64,000 nucleotides of DNA, from the NCBI GenBank assembly GCA_021773565.1, contig JAJFJZ010000012.1, positions 1 to 64,000 of the forward strand. Direction: 5' to 3'. Below are positions 49,505 through 58,763 of the stretch, piece by piece. Position 1 is the first letter of the stretch. The number at the start of each line of letters is the position of its first letter. Position numbers and translations under genes: made by a program. The notes below the pieces were generated by a model, which worked only from the letters and a program-made list of their open reading frames with translations, was not told the origin of the DNA and ran no database searches. The stretch is from Gammaproteobacteria bacterium (GTDB taxonomy: Bacteria; Pseudomonadota; Gammaproteobacteria; Pseudomonadales; Azotimanducaceae).

Positions 49505-51109
49505 CTAGGAGTGCACCTCGCTATCATCAAAAACGGGCGGCTCGGTAAAGGTGTGATAAGGCGCAGGGGAGGCGATTGTCCACTCCAGCCCATGAGCGCC
49601 TTCCCAGACCCGATCGCTGGCGGGCTGGCCACTTTTAATTGCCTTAATAATCACATATAGAAAAAACACTTGTGAGAATCCAAACAGGAAAGCACCTACA
49701 CTGGAAATCATATTAAAGTCGGCAAACTGCATAGCGTAATCAGGTACGCGTCTTGGCATTCCGGCCAAACCGGAAAAATGCTGCGGGAAGAAGGTTACGT
49801 TTACCCCGATAAAGGACAACCAGAAATGTATCTTTCCCAGCGACTCATCATACATTCGGCCACACCATTTCGGTAACCAGTAATACACAGCAGCAATAAT
49901 GGAAAATAAAGCGCCAGGCACCAACACATAATGAAAATGTGCCACGACAAAGTATGTATCGTGATATTGGTAATCCGCAGGTGTAATCGCCAGCATCAGA
50001 CCGGAAAAACCACCTATAGTGAACAAAATGACAAACGCAATCGAAAACAACATCGGTGTTTCAAAAGTCATGGAGCCCTGCCACATTGTTGACACCCAGT
50101 TAAAAACCTTCACACCCGTAGGCACAGCAATAATCATGGTTGCGTACATGAAAAACAGTTGTCCTGCCAGCGGCATGCCTACAGTAAACATATGATGGGC
50201 CCACACAATGAAAGACAGAAATGCAATCGAGCTGGTGGCATACACCATAGAGTCATAACCAAACAGCCGCTTTCTTGCGAATGTAGGGATAATCTGGGAA
50301 ACAACACCGAAGGCAGGCAATATCATTATGTAAACTTCGGGGTGACCAAAGAACCAGAAAATATGCTGGAACATAACCGGGTCCCCGCCCCCTGCTGCAT
50401 TGAAAAATGAGGTTCCAAAATGGATGTCGAACAACATCATGGTAACCACCCCGGCCAGAACCGGCATCACGGCCAACAATAAATAGGCAGTAATAAGCCA
50501 CGTCCATACGAACAGGGGCATTTTCATGAGGGTCATTCCAGGTGCCCGCATGTTTAGAATTGTCGCAATTATATTTATTGAACCCATAATCGAGGAAGCC
50601 CCCATTATGTGAACCGCAAATATAAAGAAGGTTACCGAATCGGGGGCATACGTTGTGGAAAGCGGCGCATAAAAAGTCCATCCAAAATTCGGACCCCCGC
50701 CCGGCATAAACAGCGTGGAAATAATCATGGTGAAGGCGAAGGGCAGGATCCAGAAGGACAGATTATTCATGCGGGGCAAAGCCATATCGGGCGCGCCCAC
50801 CATCAATGGCACCATCCAGTTTGCCAAGCCTACAAAAGCCGGCATGATGGCACCAAACACCATGATCAAACCGTGATTTGTTGTCATCTGATTGAAAAAT
50901 TCAGGCTCAATAAATTGCAGGCCCGGTTGAAATAACTCGGTGCGGATAATCAGTGCCAATACACCACCGATCAGGAACATGGAAAAACTGAACCAAAGGT
51001 ACAGGGTCCCAATATCTTTGTGGTTGGTAGTAAACAACCAGCGTTTTAATCCGGTATTTACGGGGCCGTGGTGGTGGGCATCATGTGAACTTTCCAGAAC
51101 TGCGTTCAT
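49505..51109 (-). CDS. ctaD: Cytochrome c oxidase subunit I
   Basis: This 534-residue protein has twelve helices. Heme a ligands are His in TNHGLIMVFGAIMPAF and in VVAHFHYVL. The CuB site and cross-linked Tyr are in IFWFFGHPEVYIMILPAFG (His-Pro-Glu-Val-Tyr) and WAHHMFTVG. The HPEVY sequence places it among type A heme-copper oxidases. It reduces O2 and pumps protons. It lies nine bases after subunit II and three before ctaG. Confidence 0.97.
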   Translation of the reverse strand: MNAVLESSHDAHHHGPVNTGLKRWLFTTNHKDIGTLYLWFSFSMFLIGGVLALIIRTELFQPGLQFIEPEFFNQMTTNHGLIMVFGAIMPAFVGLANWMVPLMVGAPDMALPRMNNLSFWILPFAFTMIISTLFMPGGGPNFGWTFYAPLSTTYAPDSVTFFIFAVHIMGASSIMGSINIIATILNMRAPGMTLMKMPLFVWTWLITAYLLLAVMPVLAGVVTMMLFDIHFGTSFFNAAGGGDPVMFQHIFWFFGHPEVYIMILPAFGVVSQIIPTFARKRLFGYDSMVYATSSIAFLSFIVWAHHMFTVGMPLAGQLFFMYATMIIAVPTGVKVFNWVSTMWQGSMTFETPMLFSIAFVILFTIGGFSGLMLAITPADYQYHDTYFVVAHFHYVLVPGALFSIIAAVYYWLPKWCGRMYDESLGKIHFWLSFIGVNVTFFPQHFSGLAGMPRRVPDYAMQFADFNMISSVGAFLFGFSQVFFLYVIIKAIKSGQPASDRVWEGAHGLEWTIASPAPYHTFTEPPVFDDSEVHS

Positions 51110-51118
51110 GTGAACCCC

Positions 51119-52258
51119 CTATGGTGCCGAAAACAGATTAATGACATCTCTTGGCTGAGTAATGTCGTCAGTATTATTACCCCAGGCATGGCGTTCGTAA
51201 TGCACAACAGCCGCCAATTGAGCAGCATCGAGTTGTTTGCCAAAGGCGGCCATGGACGTTCCCGGCACTCCTTCGTACACCAATCGCAAATGTTCGTCGC
51301 GAGCACCAACAGCTACGCTGGACCCGGCCAGACCAGGAAATACCGGAGGCACACCCTTGCCATCCAGCTGATGGCAGGAAGCACAGAAACTTGCGTATAC
51401 TTTTTCTCCCTCAAGCATCAGCTCATCTGCGGAAAAGGTTTTACTTAATGCTTCTATCCGAGCGGATTCAGCAGCCACTTGTTTCAGGTACCATGCGTCA
51501 TAATCAGCCTCTGGCATCGCTTCAACCACAATCGGCATAAAGCCGTGGTCCTTTCCGCACAGCTCGGTACATTGCCCCCGGTATGTGCCAGGTTCATTAA
51601 CCAGTGTCCACAAATCGTTCAGCATTCCAGGTACCGCGTCACGCTTAATGCCAAAATCAGGCACCCACCAGGCATGAATCACGTCTTCTGATGTGATTAA
51701 AAACCGTACCTTTCGATTAGTCGGAATACGCAACACATTATCTACTTCAAGCAAGTAATGCTCTCCCTTTGCTTCCTTGTTGTAAATCTGGTCCTTTGGA
51801 GTAGACATGTTGCTAAAAAAGCTAAACGTGGAATTAAGGTCTTCATCGAGATACTTGTACTGCCATTTCCACTGATAAGCGCGCACCTCAATGCTAAGCT
51901 CTTCACCGCCCGTGTCGTACATCTCAATCAGGGTTCCGGTAGCAGGGATTGCCAGCGCAATCAATATCGCCATGGGGATAATCGTCCAGGCAAACTCCAG
52001 TTTCAGGCTATCGTGAAAAGTTGCCGGTATTGCACCACGACTTTTACGATGCAAAAGCATGGAAATGAACATGGCGCTAAACACGACTGTGCCAATAATC
52101 ACACATACCCACAACATGATCATATGCAAATCATATACCGCTTTGCTTATGTCAGTTACACCGGTTCGCATGTTCAGTTCATCTGCGCCTAGCGACCAGG
52201 TTGCGGCCAGGGACACGCACACTGCTGCATTCCGGAAAAGTTGTGCTTTGTTCAGCAT
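51119..52258 (-). CDS. ctaC: Cytochrome c oxidase subunit II with fused cytochrome c domain
   Basis: This 379-residue protein has a signal peptide, two membrane helices (about 45-110), and a CuA cupredoxin domain with VIHAWWVPDFGIKRDAVPG and GQCTELCGKDHGFMPI, which give the His, Cys-Cys, Glu, His and Met ligands. A C-terminal cytochrome c domain follows with CASCHQLDGKG and a Met in SMAAFG. The caa3-like fusion accepts electrons from periplasmic cytochromes such as c4. ATG 52258 is chosen for gagagag upstream and a sensible signal peptide; the frame opens at TTG 52276. It is the first gene of the oxidase operon. Confidence 0.95.
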   Translation of the reverse strand: MLNKAQLFRNAAVCVSLAATWSLGADELNMRTGVTDISKAVYDLHMIMLWVCVIIGTVVFSAMFISMLLHRKSRGAIPATFHDSLKLEFAWTIIPMAILIALAIPATGTLIEMYDTGGEELSIEVRAYQWKWQYKYLDEDLNSTFSFFSNMSTPKDQIYNKEAKGEHYLLEVDNVLRIPTNRKVRFLITSEDVIHAWWVPDFGIKRDAVPGMLNDLWTLVNEPGTYRGQCTELCGKDHGFMPIVVEAMPEADYDAWYLKQVAAESARIEALSKTFSADELMLEGEKVYASFCASCHQLDGKGVPPVFPGLAGSSVAVGARDEHLRLVYEGVPGTSMAAFGKQLDAAQLAAVVHYERHAWGNNTDDITQPRDVINLFSAP

Positions 52259-52674
52259 GAAATTGATCTCTCTCAAATCCTGTTAATTTTCTACTATATT
52301 ACACCCTGGCCAATCCTACGCCCCGGTTTGTTGCCTGCCGTTTCTATCCAACTATCTTGATGGACCCACTTCTTTGAGCCCGCTTCCCGGAGTTGAGTCG
52401 TGCCATACCCGGGCATGAACAGTTTCATGTCTGTCTTTTGTAACGGTTCTGCACGGGCGCTGTCAAAAAGACAAGTGGTTTCAGAGCTCGGCTATAGTCA
52501 GGCCCATATTCGAATCAGCTTGTTTAAAAAACCACAAACAAGCCCAAAAAGCCCCGGCTCAAACGGTGGCGCATTATATCAGCGTAAGCTGATTACACAA
52601 TTAATTCAAAATTCACGGCTTAGGTAATTTCACTTAGTCGGGTTGTAGCATGCAAGACGGGCTGCGTGCCCGCG
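52259..52674. other. Gene-free region upstream of the oxidase operon
   Basis: These 416 bases lie between the aroE stop and the subunit II start, both on the minus strand. They should hold the oxidase promoter. Two inverted repeats are visible: cttgttt/aaacaag at about 52518-52542, and atcagc-gtaa-gctgat at about 52577-52592. Neither is followed by a T-run. No conserved protein is readable; a 75-codon frame on the plus strand has no recognisable content. Confidence 0.5.
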
Positions 52675-53574
52675 TTATTTTGTAGAGCCTGGTATGCGCA
52701 ATTTTTGTATCACCGCCGCACTATCAGGGCGTAATCCACGCCAGATTAGAAAGGCTTCTGCAGCCTGTTCGACCAGCATTCCAAGCCCGTCAGATGTTTC
52801 TTGCGCCCCTTGTAGCCGTGCATACTCACAAAATTTGGTTTTGCCATCACGCTGATAGCTTAGATCATAACAAAAGGCACCACGACATACGTTTGGAATG
52901 TGTAAGGACTCTCCAGCCACACCGGCAGAGGTTGCATTGATAACAAGGTCGTATGTGGCACCACAATCCTCCAGCGGCAATACCGTGATACTGCTCGCCC
53001 GCGTTGGCAGTTGAAAGCTAATATCCTGCGCGAGTGCGCGCGCCCTGGCGACAGTGCGGTTAGCAAGAACCACGTTTGCTCCTGCTTGTAAAATGGGTGC
53101 CACAATGCCTCTGCTTGCGCCGCCCGCACCAAGGATAAGGGTTTTCATGCCAACGAGGTTCAAGGCAATATTATGCTCAAGATCATGCAACAATCCTGAG
53201 CCATCAGTGTTGTGGCCCTTAAGCAGACTGGGTTGTGCGGGATCAATTGTCCCATCAGGTTTTTCTCGTGGCGACCATGTGATGGTATTCACCGCTCCAG
53301 CTATTTGCGCTTCGGGAGAAGTTTCAGTTACCCATTGCGCTGCCAGTTCTTTAAAGGGCAAAGTTATATTTAAGCCGCTGCCACCTTCGTCAAAGAACAG
53401 TTGCAGCGATTTCGTAAATGACGCAAAAGAGGATTGGGCAACTAGAATTCGCCCGTACTCTATCTTTTCGCCAGTCTGCGCCGCGAACAACTGGTGAATT
53501 TGGGGAGAGAGACTATGCGCCACCGGGTTGCCAACCACTGCATATCTACCCGTTCTGTGCGTTTTGTCAATCAC
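52675..53574 (-). CDS. aroE: Shikimate dehydrogenase
   Basis: This 299-residue protein starts at GTG 53574. YAVVGNPVAHSLSPQIHQLF is the substrate-binding N-domain, and LNITLPFKELAA holds the catalytic Lys. TDGSGLLHDLE provides the second Asp. LILGAGGASRGIVAPIL is the NADP loop, followed by LANRT (Arg for NADP). It catalyses reduction of 3-dehydroshikimate in aromatic amino acid synthesis. It is slightly longer than the E. coli enzyme. It overlaps tsaC by 8 bases, so the two are translationally coupled in the order purE-tsaC-aroE. Confidence 0.94.
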   Translation of the reverse strand: MIDKTHRTGRYAVVGNPVAHSLSPQIHQLFAAQTGEKIEYGRILVAQSSFASFTKSLQLFFDEGGSGLNITLPFKELAAQWVTETSPEAQIAGAVNTITWSPREKPDGTIDPAQPSLLKGHNTDGSGLLHDLEHNIALNLVGMKTLILGAGGASRGIVAPILQAGANVVLANRTVARARALAQDISFQLPTRASSITVLPLEDCGATYDLVINATSAGVAGESLHIPNVCRGAFCYDLSYQRDGKTKFCEYARLQGAQETSDGLGMLVEQAAEAFLIWRGLRPDSAAVIQKLRIPGSTK

Positions 53575-54136
53575 CGCAAGTAGCCCTCACAACTTTGAGG
53601 CTGCGTGCATCTGAAATGCGGCTCGCGCCCCTGCGACTCAGCTCGCCAGACAGGTAATAATCCACACGATCGCCAAATATCATGCGCGCCCTTAACGCTG
53701 TATGCGCAGGAATTCGACCGGAAATATTTGCCGATGTAGAAACGATTGGGTGTCCAACACGCGCACATAGGTTACGTGCCTGTTCATGGCCCGGAACCCG
53801 TACTGCTATGCTGTCCCTGCCCCCGCTAACAGCGCCCGGGTACGAGTAATCCGGAACTATCCATGTGTGTGCACCTGGCCAGCTTGTTTCAATGAGAAGA
53901 CGGGTTTCTTCAGAAAGCAAAGCCAGCTGGCTTGCGAACATTTTCGCGTCGGCTCCAATAAGTATAAGGCCCTGGTCTTCTCTGCGATTTTTGATCTCCA
54001 GCAATCGATCCACAGCATTCGGGTTAAAAGGGTTGCAAGCAAGCCCCCAAACGCCCTCCGTCGCATGGGCAACAATTCCGCCAGCTCCTATCCAGAATGC
54101 CGCTCTGTGCACCGAGAACCAGTCCGGGTTTTGCAT
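53567..54136 (-). CDS. tsaC: Threonylcarbamoyl-AMP synthase
   Basis: This 189-residue YrdC/Sua5-domain protein has GGIVAHATEGVWGLACNPFN, RLLEIKNRREDQGLILIGAD, PGAHTWIVP, DSIAVRVPGH and PIVSTSANISGRIPA, the complete set of TsaC motifs. It makes threonylcarbamoyl-AMP for the t6A modification of tRNA. ATG 54136 comes one base after the purE stop and gives the standard TsaC length. An eight-base overlap with aroE follows. Confidence 0.92.
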   Translation of the reverse strand: MQNPDWFSVHRAAFWIGAGGIVAHATEGVWGLACNPFNPNAVDRLLEIKNRREDQGLILIGADAKMFASQLALLSEETRLLIETSWPGAHTWIVPDYSYPGAVSGGRDSIAVRVPGHEQARNLCARVGHPIVSTSANISGRIPAHTALRARMIFGDRVDYYLSGELSRRGASRISDARSLKVVRATCGD

Positions 54137-54137
54137 G

Positions 54138-54632
54138 CTAGATGCGCTCTTGCAGTTGGTCATTTTGTACACTTACTTTTTGCGCAGTTTGCGCCCGTTC
54201 TGCGATTAGTCTTCCACGCAAATCCGCATCTGAAATAGCCAGCATTTGCGCAGCAAGATACGCTGCATTTTTTGCTCCGGCCTTGCCTATTGCAACTGTC
54301 GCCACAGGAATGCCTCCCGGCATTTGCACCGTTGCCAACATCGCATCCATTCCACCAAGCCCTCCGGCATCCAATGGCACCCCGATAACGGGTGACAAAG
54401 TATGCGCAGCAACCGCACCAGCCAGATGCGCCGCAAGGCCTGCTCCACAAATAAATACACCACAGCCACGCTCCCCGGCTTCTTCGACATATGCAGCCGT
54501 AGCTTCCGGCGTTCTGTGCGCCGACAATATTCGTACTTCGTAATCCAGTTCCAGGGCTTTAAGCACATCAACAGAATTCGCCATTATCTGCCAGTCTGAT
54601 TCCGATCCCATTAATACTGCGACCCACGCCAT
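54138..54632 (-). CDS. purE: N5-carboxyaminoimidazole ribonucleotide mutase
   Basis: This 164-residue protein has [12 protein letters not shown], the CAIR-binding loop, followed by [12 protein letters not shown] with the catalytic His and [12 protein letters not shown], and ends with a normal helical tail. It converts N5-CAIR to CAIR in purine biosynthesis. ATG 54632 is chosen because the purine-rich agggatgggtgg precedes it. purK, which normally follows purE, is replaced here by tsaC. It lies 49 bases after dprA on the same strand. Confidence 0.95.
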   Translation of the reverse strand: MAWVAVLMGSESDWQIMANSVDVLKALELDYEVRILSAHRTPEATAAYVEEAGERGCGVFICGAGLAAHLAGAVAAHTLSPVIGVPLDAGGLGGMDAMLATVQMPGGIPVATVAIGKAGAKNAAYLAAQMLAISDADLRGRLIAERAQTAQKVSVQNDQLQERI

Positions 54633-54681
54633 ATCCACCCATCCCTGTAATTGTTGCAAGAGGCTCGGATTATAAACAAAC

Positions 54682-55875
54682 TCACATTACACGCACATAT
54701 CCACCAGAACATGCCCGCACATATCCCTGCAATTCCAGACTGAGCAGCGTTTCCATCAACACAGGAATAGTGCTCGCGGTTCGTGTAACCAGCTGGTCCA
54801 ATCCTGTTACCCGAAACTCTACCTGTTCCAAAAGCCGACGCTCTGACGCACTTAACCCGCAAAGCCCGGTCTTTGTGGGGCCTGCACGCTTTTGATCAGA
54901 CACCCCCAAACAGGCCAGTACGTCTTCATACCCTTCTATCAGGGCAGCACCCTGTTTTATGAGCCGGTGACACCCGGTAAACCTGGGATCCCTTACCATT
55001 CCTGGCGCAACCAGAACGTCCCGACCCTGCTCAAGCGCAAGTCTGGCAGTAATCAATGACCCGCTTTTCGCCGTCGCCTCAATAACAATTACGCAAACAC
55101 ACAAGCCGCTGACAATTCGGTTTCGCGCCGGAAAGTTGTGCTTCAAGGGAGCAACAATCGGAAGAAATTCACTGATTACAGCGCCACCACTTTGCAGGAT
55201 TTGGCGATAAAGATAGCCATTACTTTTGGGATAAATGTTCTGGTGGCCACTCCCAAGCACCGCAGATGTCTTGCAGCTGTTTGTGCCTGCTCCCGACTTT
55301 AATGCGCCCCGGTGTGCTGCCGCATCTATCCCCAAAGCCAGCCCGCTAATGATTTCAAAACCAAAGTCCGCGAGTTTCAAGCACAGCTCTTCGGTAAATT
55401 CCCGGCTGGATAAAAGCGCTCTGCGACTGCCCACCACCGCTATTCTTCCTGCACTTTGATTTTTAACAGCGTGCACATCTATCGGCTTGTCCGTTTCAGC
55501 AGCTAAACCGCTTTTAGATGAAGCTTCCAAGAATAAGGCAAGGGGGGGATCGGGAATGCTTTTTAGACTGTCCGGGTAAGCGGCATCTCGAAATGTAACT
55601 ACGATTAGGCCGCGTTGTATGATCAGTGTGTGGCAGTACAGGGCCTGCCTGCGCAGCTTGTGCTTGAATTGCGCATCACCTAACTGTTGCTTTAGGACCT
55701 GTAAGGTGCCGTCTGCGGCACGCGGATCCCAATCTCCGGAAATCAACATCTGTAAGCAGGCAGCAAAAGAACCGACCGCGTTTACCGTGCTTAGTATGCA
55801 CGAGCGACCCTTACGCTGTTGGCTTGCGGGTAAGAGCAGCAAGGTACACAGAGCTGTCAGTTCGCTCTCTTCCAG
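54682..55875 (-). CDS. dprA: DNA processing protein DprA (Smf)
   Basis: The LOG/Rossmann domain has VVGSRRALLSSREFTEELC, ISGLALGIDAAAHRGAL, VLGSGHQNIYPKSN, NFPARNRIVSGLC and ITARLALEQGRDVLVAPG. A winged-helix domain follows near the C terminus (LLEQVEFRVTGLDQL). It loads RecA on incoming single-stranded DNA during transformation. No ATG or GTG starts the frame. A CTG at 55875 sits six bases after a perfect GGAGG and directly follows an in-frame TAA, so I place the start there; a TTG at 55842 is the alternative. The length is then about 397 residues. Confidence 0.88.
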   Translation of the reverse strand: MEESELTALCTLLLLPASQQRKGRSCILSTVNAVGSFAACLQMLISGDWDPRAADGTLQVLKQQLGDAQFKHKLRRQALYCHTLIIQRGLIVVTFRDAAYPDSLKSIPDPPLALFLEASSKSGLAAETDKPIDVHAVKNQSAGRIAVVGSRRALLSSREFTEELCLKLADFGFEIISGLALGIDAAAHRGALKSGAGTNSCKTSAVLGSGHQNIYPKSNGYLYRQILQSGGAVISEFLPIVAPLKHNFPARNRIVSGLCVCVIVIEATAKSGSLITARLALEQGRDVLVAPGMVRDPRFTGCHRLIKQGAALIEGYEDVLACLGVSDQKRAGPTKTGLCGLSASERRLLEQVEFRVTGLDQLVTRTASTIPVLMETLLSLELQGYVRACSGGYVRVM

Positions 55876-56052
55876 TTAAAGCCTCCGACGCGACAAATCC
55901 AATTTGAAGCTGCGGATTAAACTAAAACCAAAAGCACCAGTCTGTAATACTTTGCCTGGCAGAGCGTGCGTTATCTGCTTGTGTGTACTAGTTGCCCAAG
56001 GCAATTATCCTTGAGCCTTTCAAGATTTCAACGCTGCACGAGGACGAAATTC

Positions 56053-57123
56053 CTATGGGTTGTGGACCAGATCATCCACTCGTAAGGGTCGATCCGCAGA
56101 CATAACCAGACCATAGGACATTTTTTCGAATACTCTGAAAACCATCAACAGGCCCGCTCTTTCGGAAGGCAGTTCAATAATTTCATTCGCTATTCTATCC
56201 CGCGCCTTAGCGCCACGTTTATAGATTGCGAGCACATTACCAACTTCCAGGCCCTCACGGATTCCGCGGTTAATAACTACAACATCATACTGGCCAATCT
56301 GCGTGACTCCACTGAATACCGATATCAGCTGCCCGTCAATTTTCACATCCGGAGCGCTGGGATAGAAAGTGGAATTAACGCTACGCTCCTCCGTTGGCAA
56401 AACACGGTCACCAATCTGCACCTCTACCCGGGTGCTGGCAACGTTAAAGGTACTTATGTCTCCTTCACGTGAGGTGACCCGGCCAAGGCCGACGTAGGTT
56501 GCTTCCTGTCCGAGAACCTCATCGGTAACCGGGTCCACATAAACAGGACCGGTACGCACAAAGTTGTAAGCCGAGCTGTCTTGTAACACCCCGCGAACAT
56601 ATAACGAATCTCCAGCGCCAAGTACCAGCCGCTCGCTGGCTCCCTGCACGACATAGGGTGTTGCCTCCAAACTGCCCACCTCGACTACCCTGTTTTGAAC
56701 GATGAAACCCTGAATGGCTTCAAGATCTATCGCCGGAATAGCAGTTTCTAGCGGAGTGGATCTGATTTTGGGTTTTAGTTTTTCACCACTACCCGACCCG
56801 GGGGACATCTGGAATGTGCGAGCACCATCACCACGATCCACTGTGAGTGCTGGTTGACCATCAATGTATACCAGGTTGATGGTATCGCCAGGGTAAATTA
56901 GATGCGGGTTATCTATCTGCGGGTTAACCCGCCACAATTCAGGCCACAACCATGGTTTGTCCAGAAAAACACCGCTGATATCCCACAAAGTATCCCCTTT
57001 AACCACGGAATAGGAAGAAGGATGTCCGGGTTTAAGGTGGCTTTCAAGGTTAACAGTCGTTTGTGCCTGCGCAAGTGCCGCGACAAAAAAAGCACAAACA
57101 AAAAGAGACAGCGATTTCCTCAT
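56053..57123 (-). CDS. Exported LysM-domain protein
   Basis: This 356-residue protein has a signal peptide (SLFVCAFFVAALAQAQ) and one LysM domain at about residues 37-88 (YSVVKGDTLWDISGVFL, WPELWRVNPQIDNPHLIYPG). The rest is beta-rich and unrecognised, with VGDRVLP- and EVGNVLAIYKRG-type motifs. The family is found beside dprA and def in many gammaproteobacteria and is annotated as a LysM peptidoglycan-binding protein of unknown role. It is divergent from def, so the 137-base gap holds two promoters. Confidence 0.87.
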   Translation of the reverse strand: MRKSLSLFVCAFFVAALAQAQTTVNLESHLKPGHPSSYSVVKGDTLWDISGVFLDKPWLWPELWRVNPQIDNPHLIYPGDTINLVYIDGQPALTVDRGDGARTFQMSPGSGSGEKLKPKIRSTPLETAIPAIDLEAIQGFIVQNRVVEVGSLEATPYVVQGASERLVLGAGDSLYVRGVLQDSSAYNFVRTGPVYVDPVTDEVLGQEATYVGLGRVTSREGDISTFNVASTRVEVQIGDRVLPTEERSVNSTFYPSAPDVKIDGQLISVFSGVTQIGQYDVVVINRGIREGLEVGNVLAIYKRGAKARDRIANEIIELPSERAGLLMVFRVFEKMSYGLVMSADRPLRVDDLVHNP

Positions 57124-57260
57124 GTTACAAATCCTTCTATTATGTGGCTATCAGCACGACCGTGTGTATCCGGCACGGCCTAAATCCCAAACTTTCTTTA
57201 TAGGAATCCTAATCTTAGCAGCACAATTTACACCAATGCTAGAAATAGATTACAGCTAAA

Positions 57261-57770
57261 ATGGCCATACTAAACATACTTGAATATCCTGATCCCCGGC
57301 TTCGCAACAAAGCGAGACCTGTTGAACATTTTGACAATGGCCTGCGAACCCTGGTGGATAACATGTTCGACACCATGTACGCCGCCCCCGGTATTGGACT
57401 GGCGGCCAGCCAGGTAAACATTCACAGGCGTATTATCGTCATCGATATCTCCGAAAAATGTGATGAACCCCGAGTTTTTATCAACCCGACACTTTCCCTG
57501 GGCTCTGGAACTCTTGAAACAGACGAAGGTTGTCTTTCGGTACCGGGCATTTACGAAACCGTATCCAGGGCAGAAAATATCGTGGTTAACGCTTTTGACC
57601 AACATGGAAAACCCTTTGAGCTGGCTACCCAGGGCTTGCTCGCCGTATGCATTCAGCATGAGTGCGATCATTTGTTGGGGAAAATGTTCGTTGATTACCT
57701 GTCACGCATCAAACAGCAACGAATTCGGCAAAAATTGTCGAAACTCAAACGCCAGCGGGCTCAGGATTAG
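57261..57770 (+). CDS. def: Peptide deformylase
   Basis: This 169-residue protein has all three motifs: GIGLAASQV at 44-52, EGCLSVPG at 89-96 (Cys91 metal ligand), and [16 protein letters not shown] at 132-147 (His133, Glu134, His137). It removes the N-formyl group from nascent proteins. It lies 12 bases before fmt in the conserved def-fmt-rsmB-trkA order. The length and start are standard. Confidence 0.96.
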   Translation: MAILNILEYPDPRLRNKARPVEHFDNGLRTLVDNMFDTMYAAPGIGLAASQVNIHRRIIVIDISEKCDEPRVFINPTLSLGSGTLETDEGCLSVPGIYETVSRAENIVVNAFDQHGKPFELATQGLLAVCIQHECDHLLGKMFVDYLSRIKQQRIRQKLSKLKRQRAQD

Positions 57771-57782
57771 GCGCTGGACGTG

Positions 57783-58763
57783 ATGCAAACGCCTCTTCGC
57801 CTTGGTTTTGCCGGTACCCCGGAGTTTGCGGCCAACATTCTCAATGGTTTGCTCAGCGCAGGGTATCAACCACTAATTGTGCTTACACAACCGGATCGCG
57901 CGAAAGGACGTGGTAAAAAAATGGCGCGCAGCGCAGTAAAACAACTTGCTACCGAGTTCGAGCTGAATATCGTTCAGCCGCAAAAGCTGAAGGGCCCTGA
58001 AGGAGAATTTGCCTCTAATTTACTGAAATCGCTTAACCTGGACATACTGGTTGTGGCTGCCTATGGGCTTATTCTGCCTGAACAAATTCTCAAGCTACCA
58101 AAATACGGATGTTTGAATGTTCACGCATCATTACTGCCCAAATGGCGAGGTGCAGCACCAATCGAACGTTCGATCATGAATGGAGACGCGGTGTCGGGTG
58201 TGTCTATCATGTGCATGGACGAGGGCATGGATACTGGCCCGGTTTATGCTTCATCCAGCGTCGAGCTCGATGACAGGGAGACTGGAGACTCGTTACATCA
58301 GAAACTGGCTGAAGTGGGCACTTCGGCTACGCTTCAATGTTTAAGAGACATAGAGACGCTTTTACCCGTGCCACAGGACAGTTCTCTTGCTACCTATGCT
58401 CCGAAACTCACCTCTGCGGATTCGCTGATTGACTGGTATCAACCAGCACTGGATCTGGAAAGAAAAATTCGGGCACTTTTTACCAGACAACCCGCATACA
58501 GCTTTATTGGTGGTGAACGTATTCGAATTCTTTCTGCAAACATGGTTTCTCAAGATCAGTTGCAACAGGGGCGAGCAAAGCCCCTGGCCGGCACAATTCT
58601 TGAGGCAAATAAATCGGGCTGCAAGGTGGTGACCGGAGATGGAGTGCTAAGAATTCTCAGCGTGCAACTCGCCAGAGGCAAAGGAAATGTCATGCCTTTT
58701 AGTGCCGCTTTGAATGGTTATCCTGGTTTGTTTATCGGAAGGCGCTTCGAAAATGACAGATAA
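57783..58763 (+). CDS. fmt: Methionyl-tRNA formyltransferase
   Basis: This 326-residue protein has LGFAGTPEFAANILNGLL at the N terminus, the linker loop KGRGKKMARSAVK, the catalytic NVHASLLPKWRGAAPIERSI (Asn and His) and MDEGMDTGPVY with the Asp. The C-terminal OB-like tRNA-binding domain is complete. It formylates initiator Met-tRNA. ATG 57783 is used; a GTG one codon earlier is also possible. It overlaps rsmB by 11 bases. Confidence 0.96.
   Translation: MQTPLRLGFAGTPEFAANILNGLLSAGYQPLIVLTQPDRAKGRGKKMARSAVKQLATEFELNIVQPQKLKGPEGEFASNLLKSLNLDILVVAAYGLILPEQILKLPKYGCLNVHASLLPKWRGAAPIERSIMNGDAVSGVSIMCMDEGMDTGPVYASSSVELDDRETGDSLHQKLAEVGTSATLQCLRDIETLLPVPQDSSLATYAPKLTSADSLIDWYQPALDLERKIRALFTRQPAYSFIGGERIRILSANMVSQDQLQQGRAKPLAGTILEANKSGCKVVTGDGVLRILSVQLARGKGNVMPFSAALNGYPGLFIGRRFENDR

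Noticed and set aside
52400-52627. 75-codon frame in the gene-free region before the oxidase operon
   Set aside because: No ribosome-binding site, no recognisable protein, and composition unlike the neighbouring genes.
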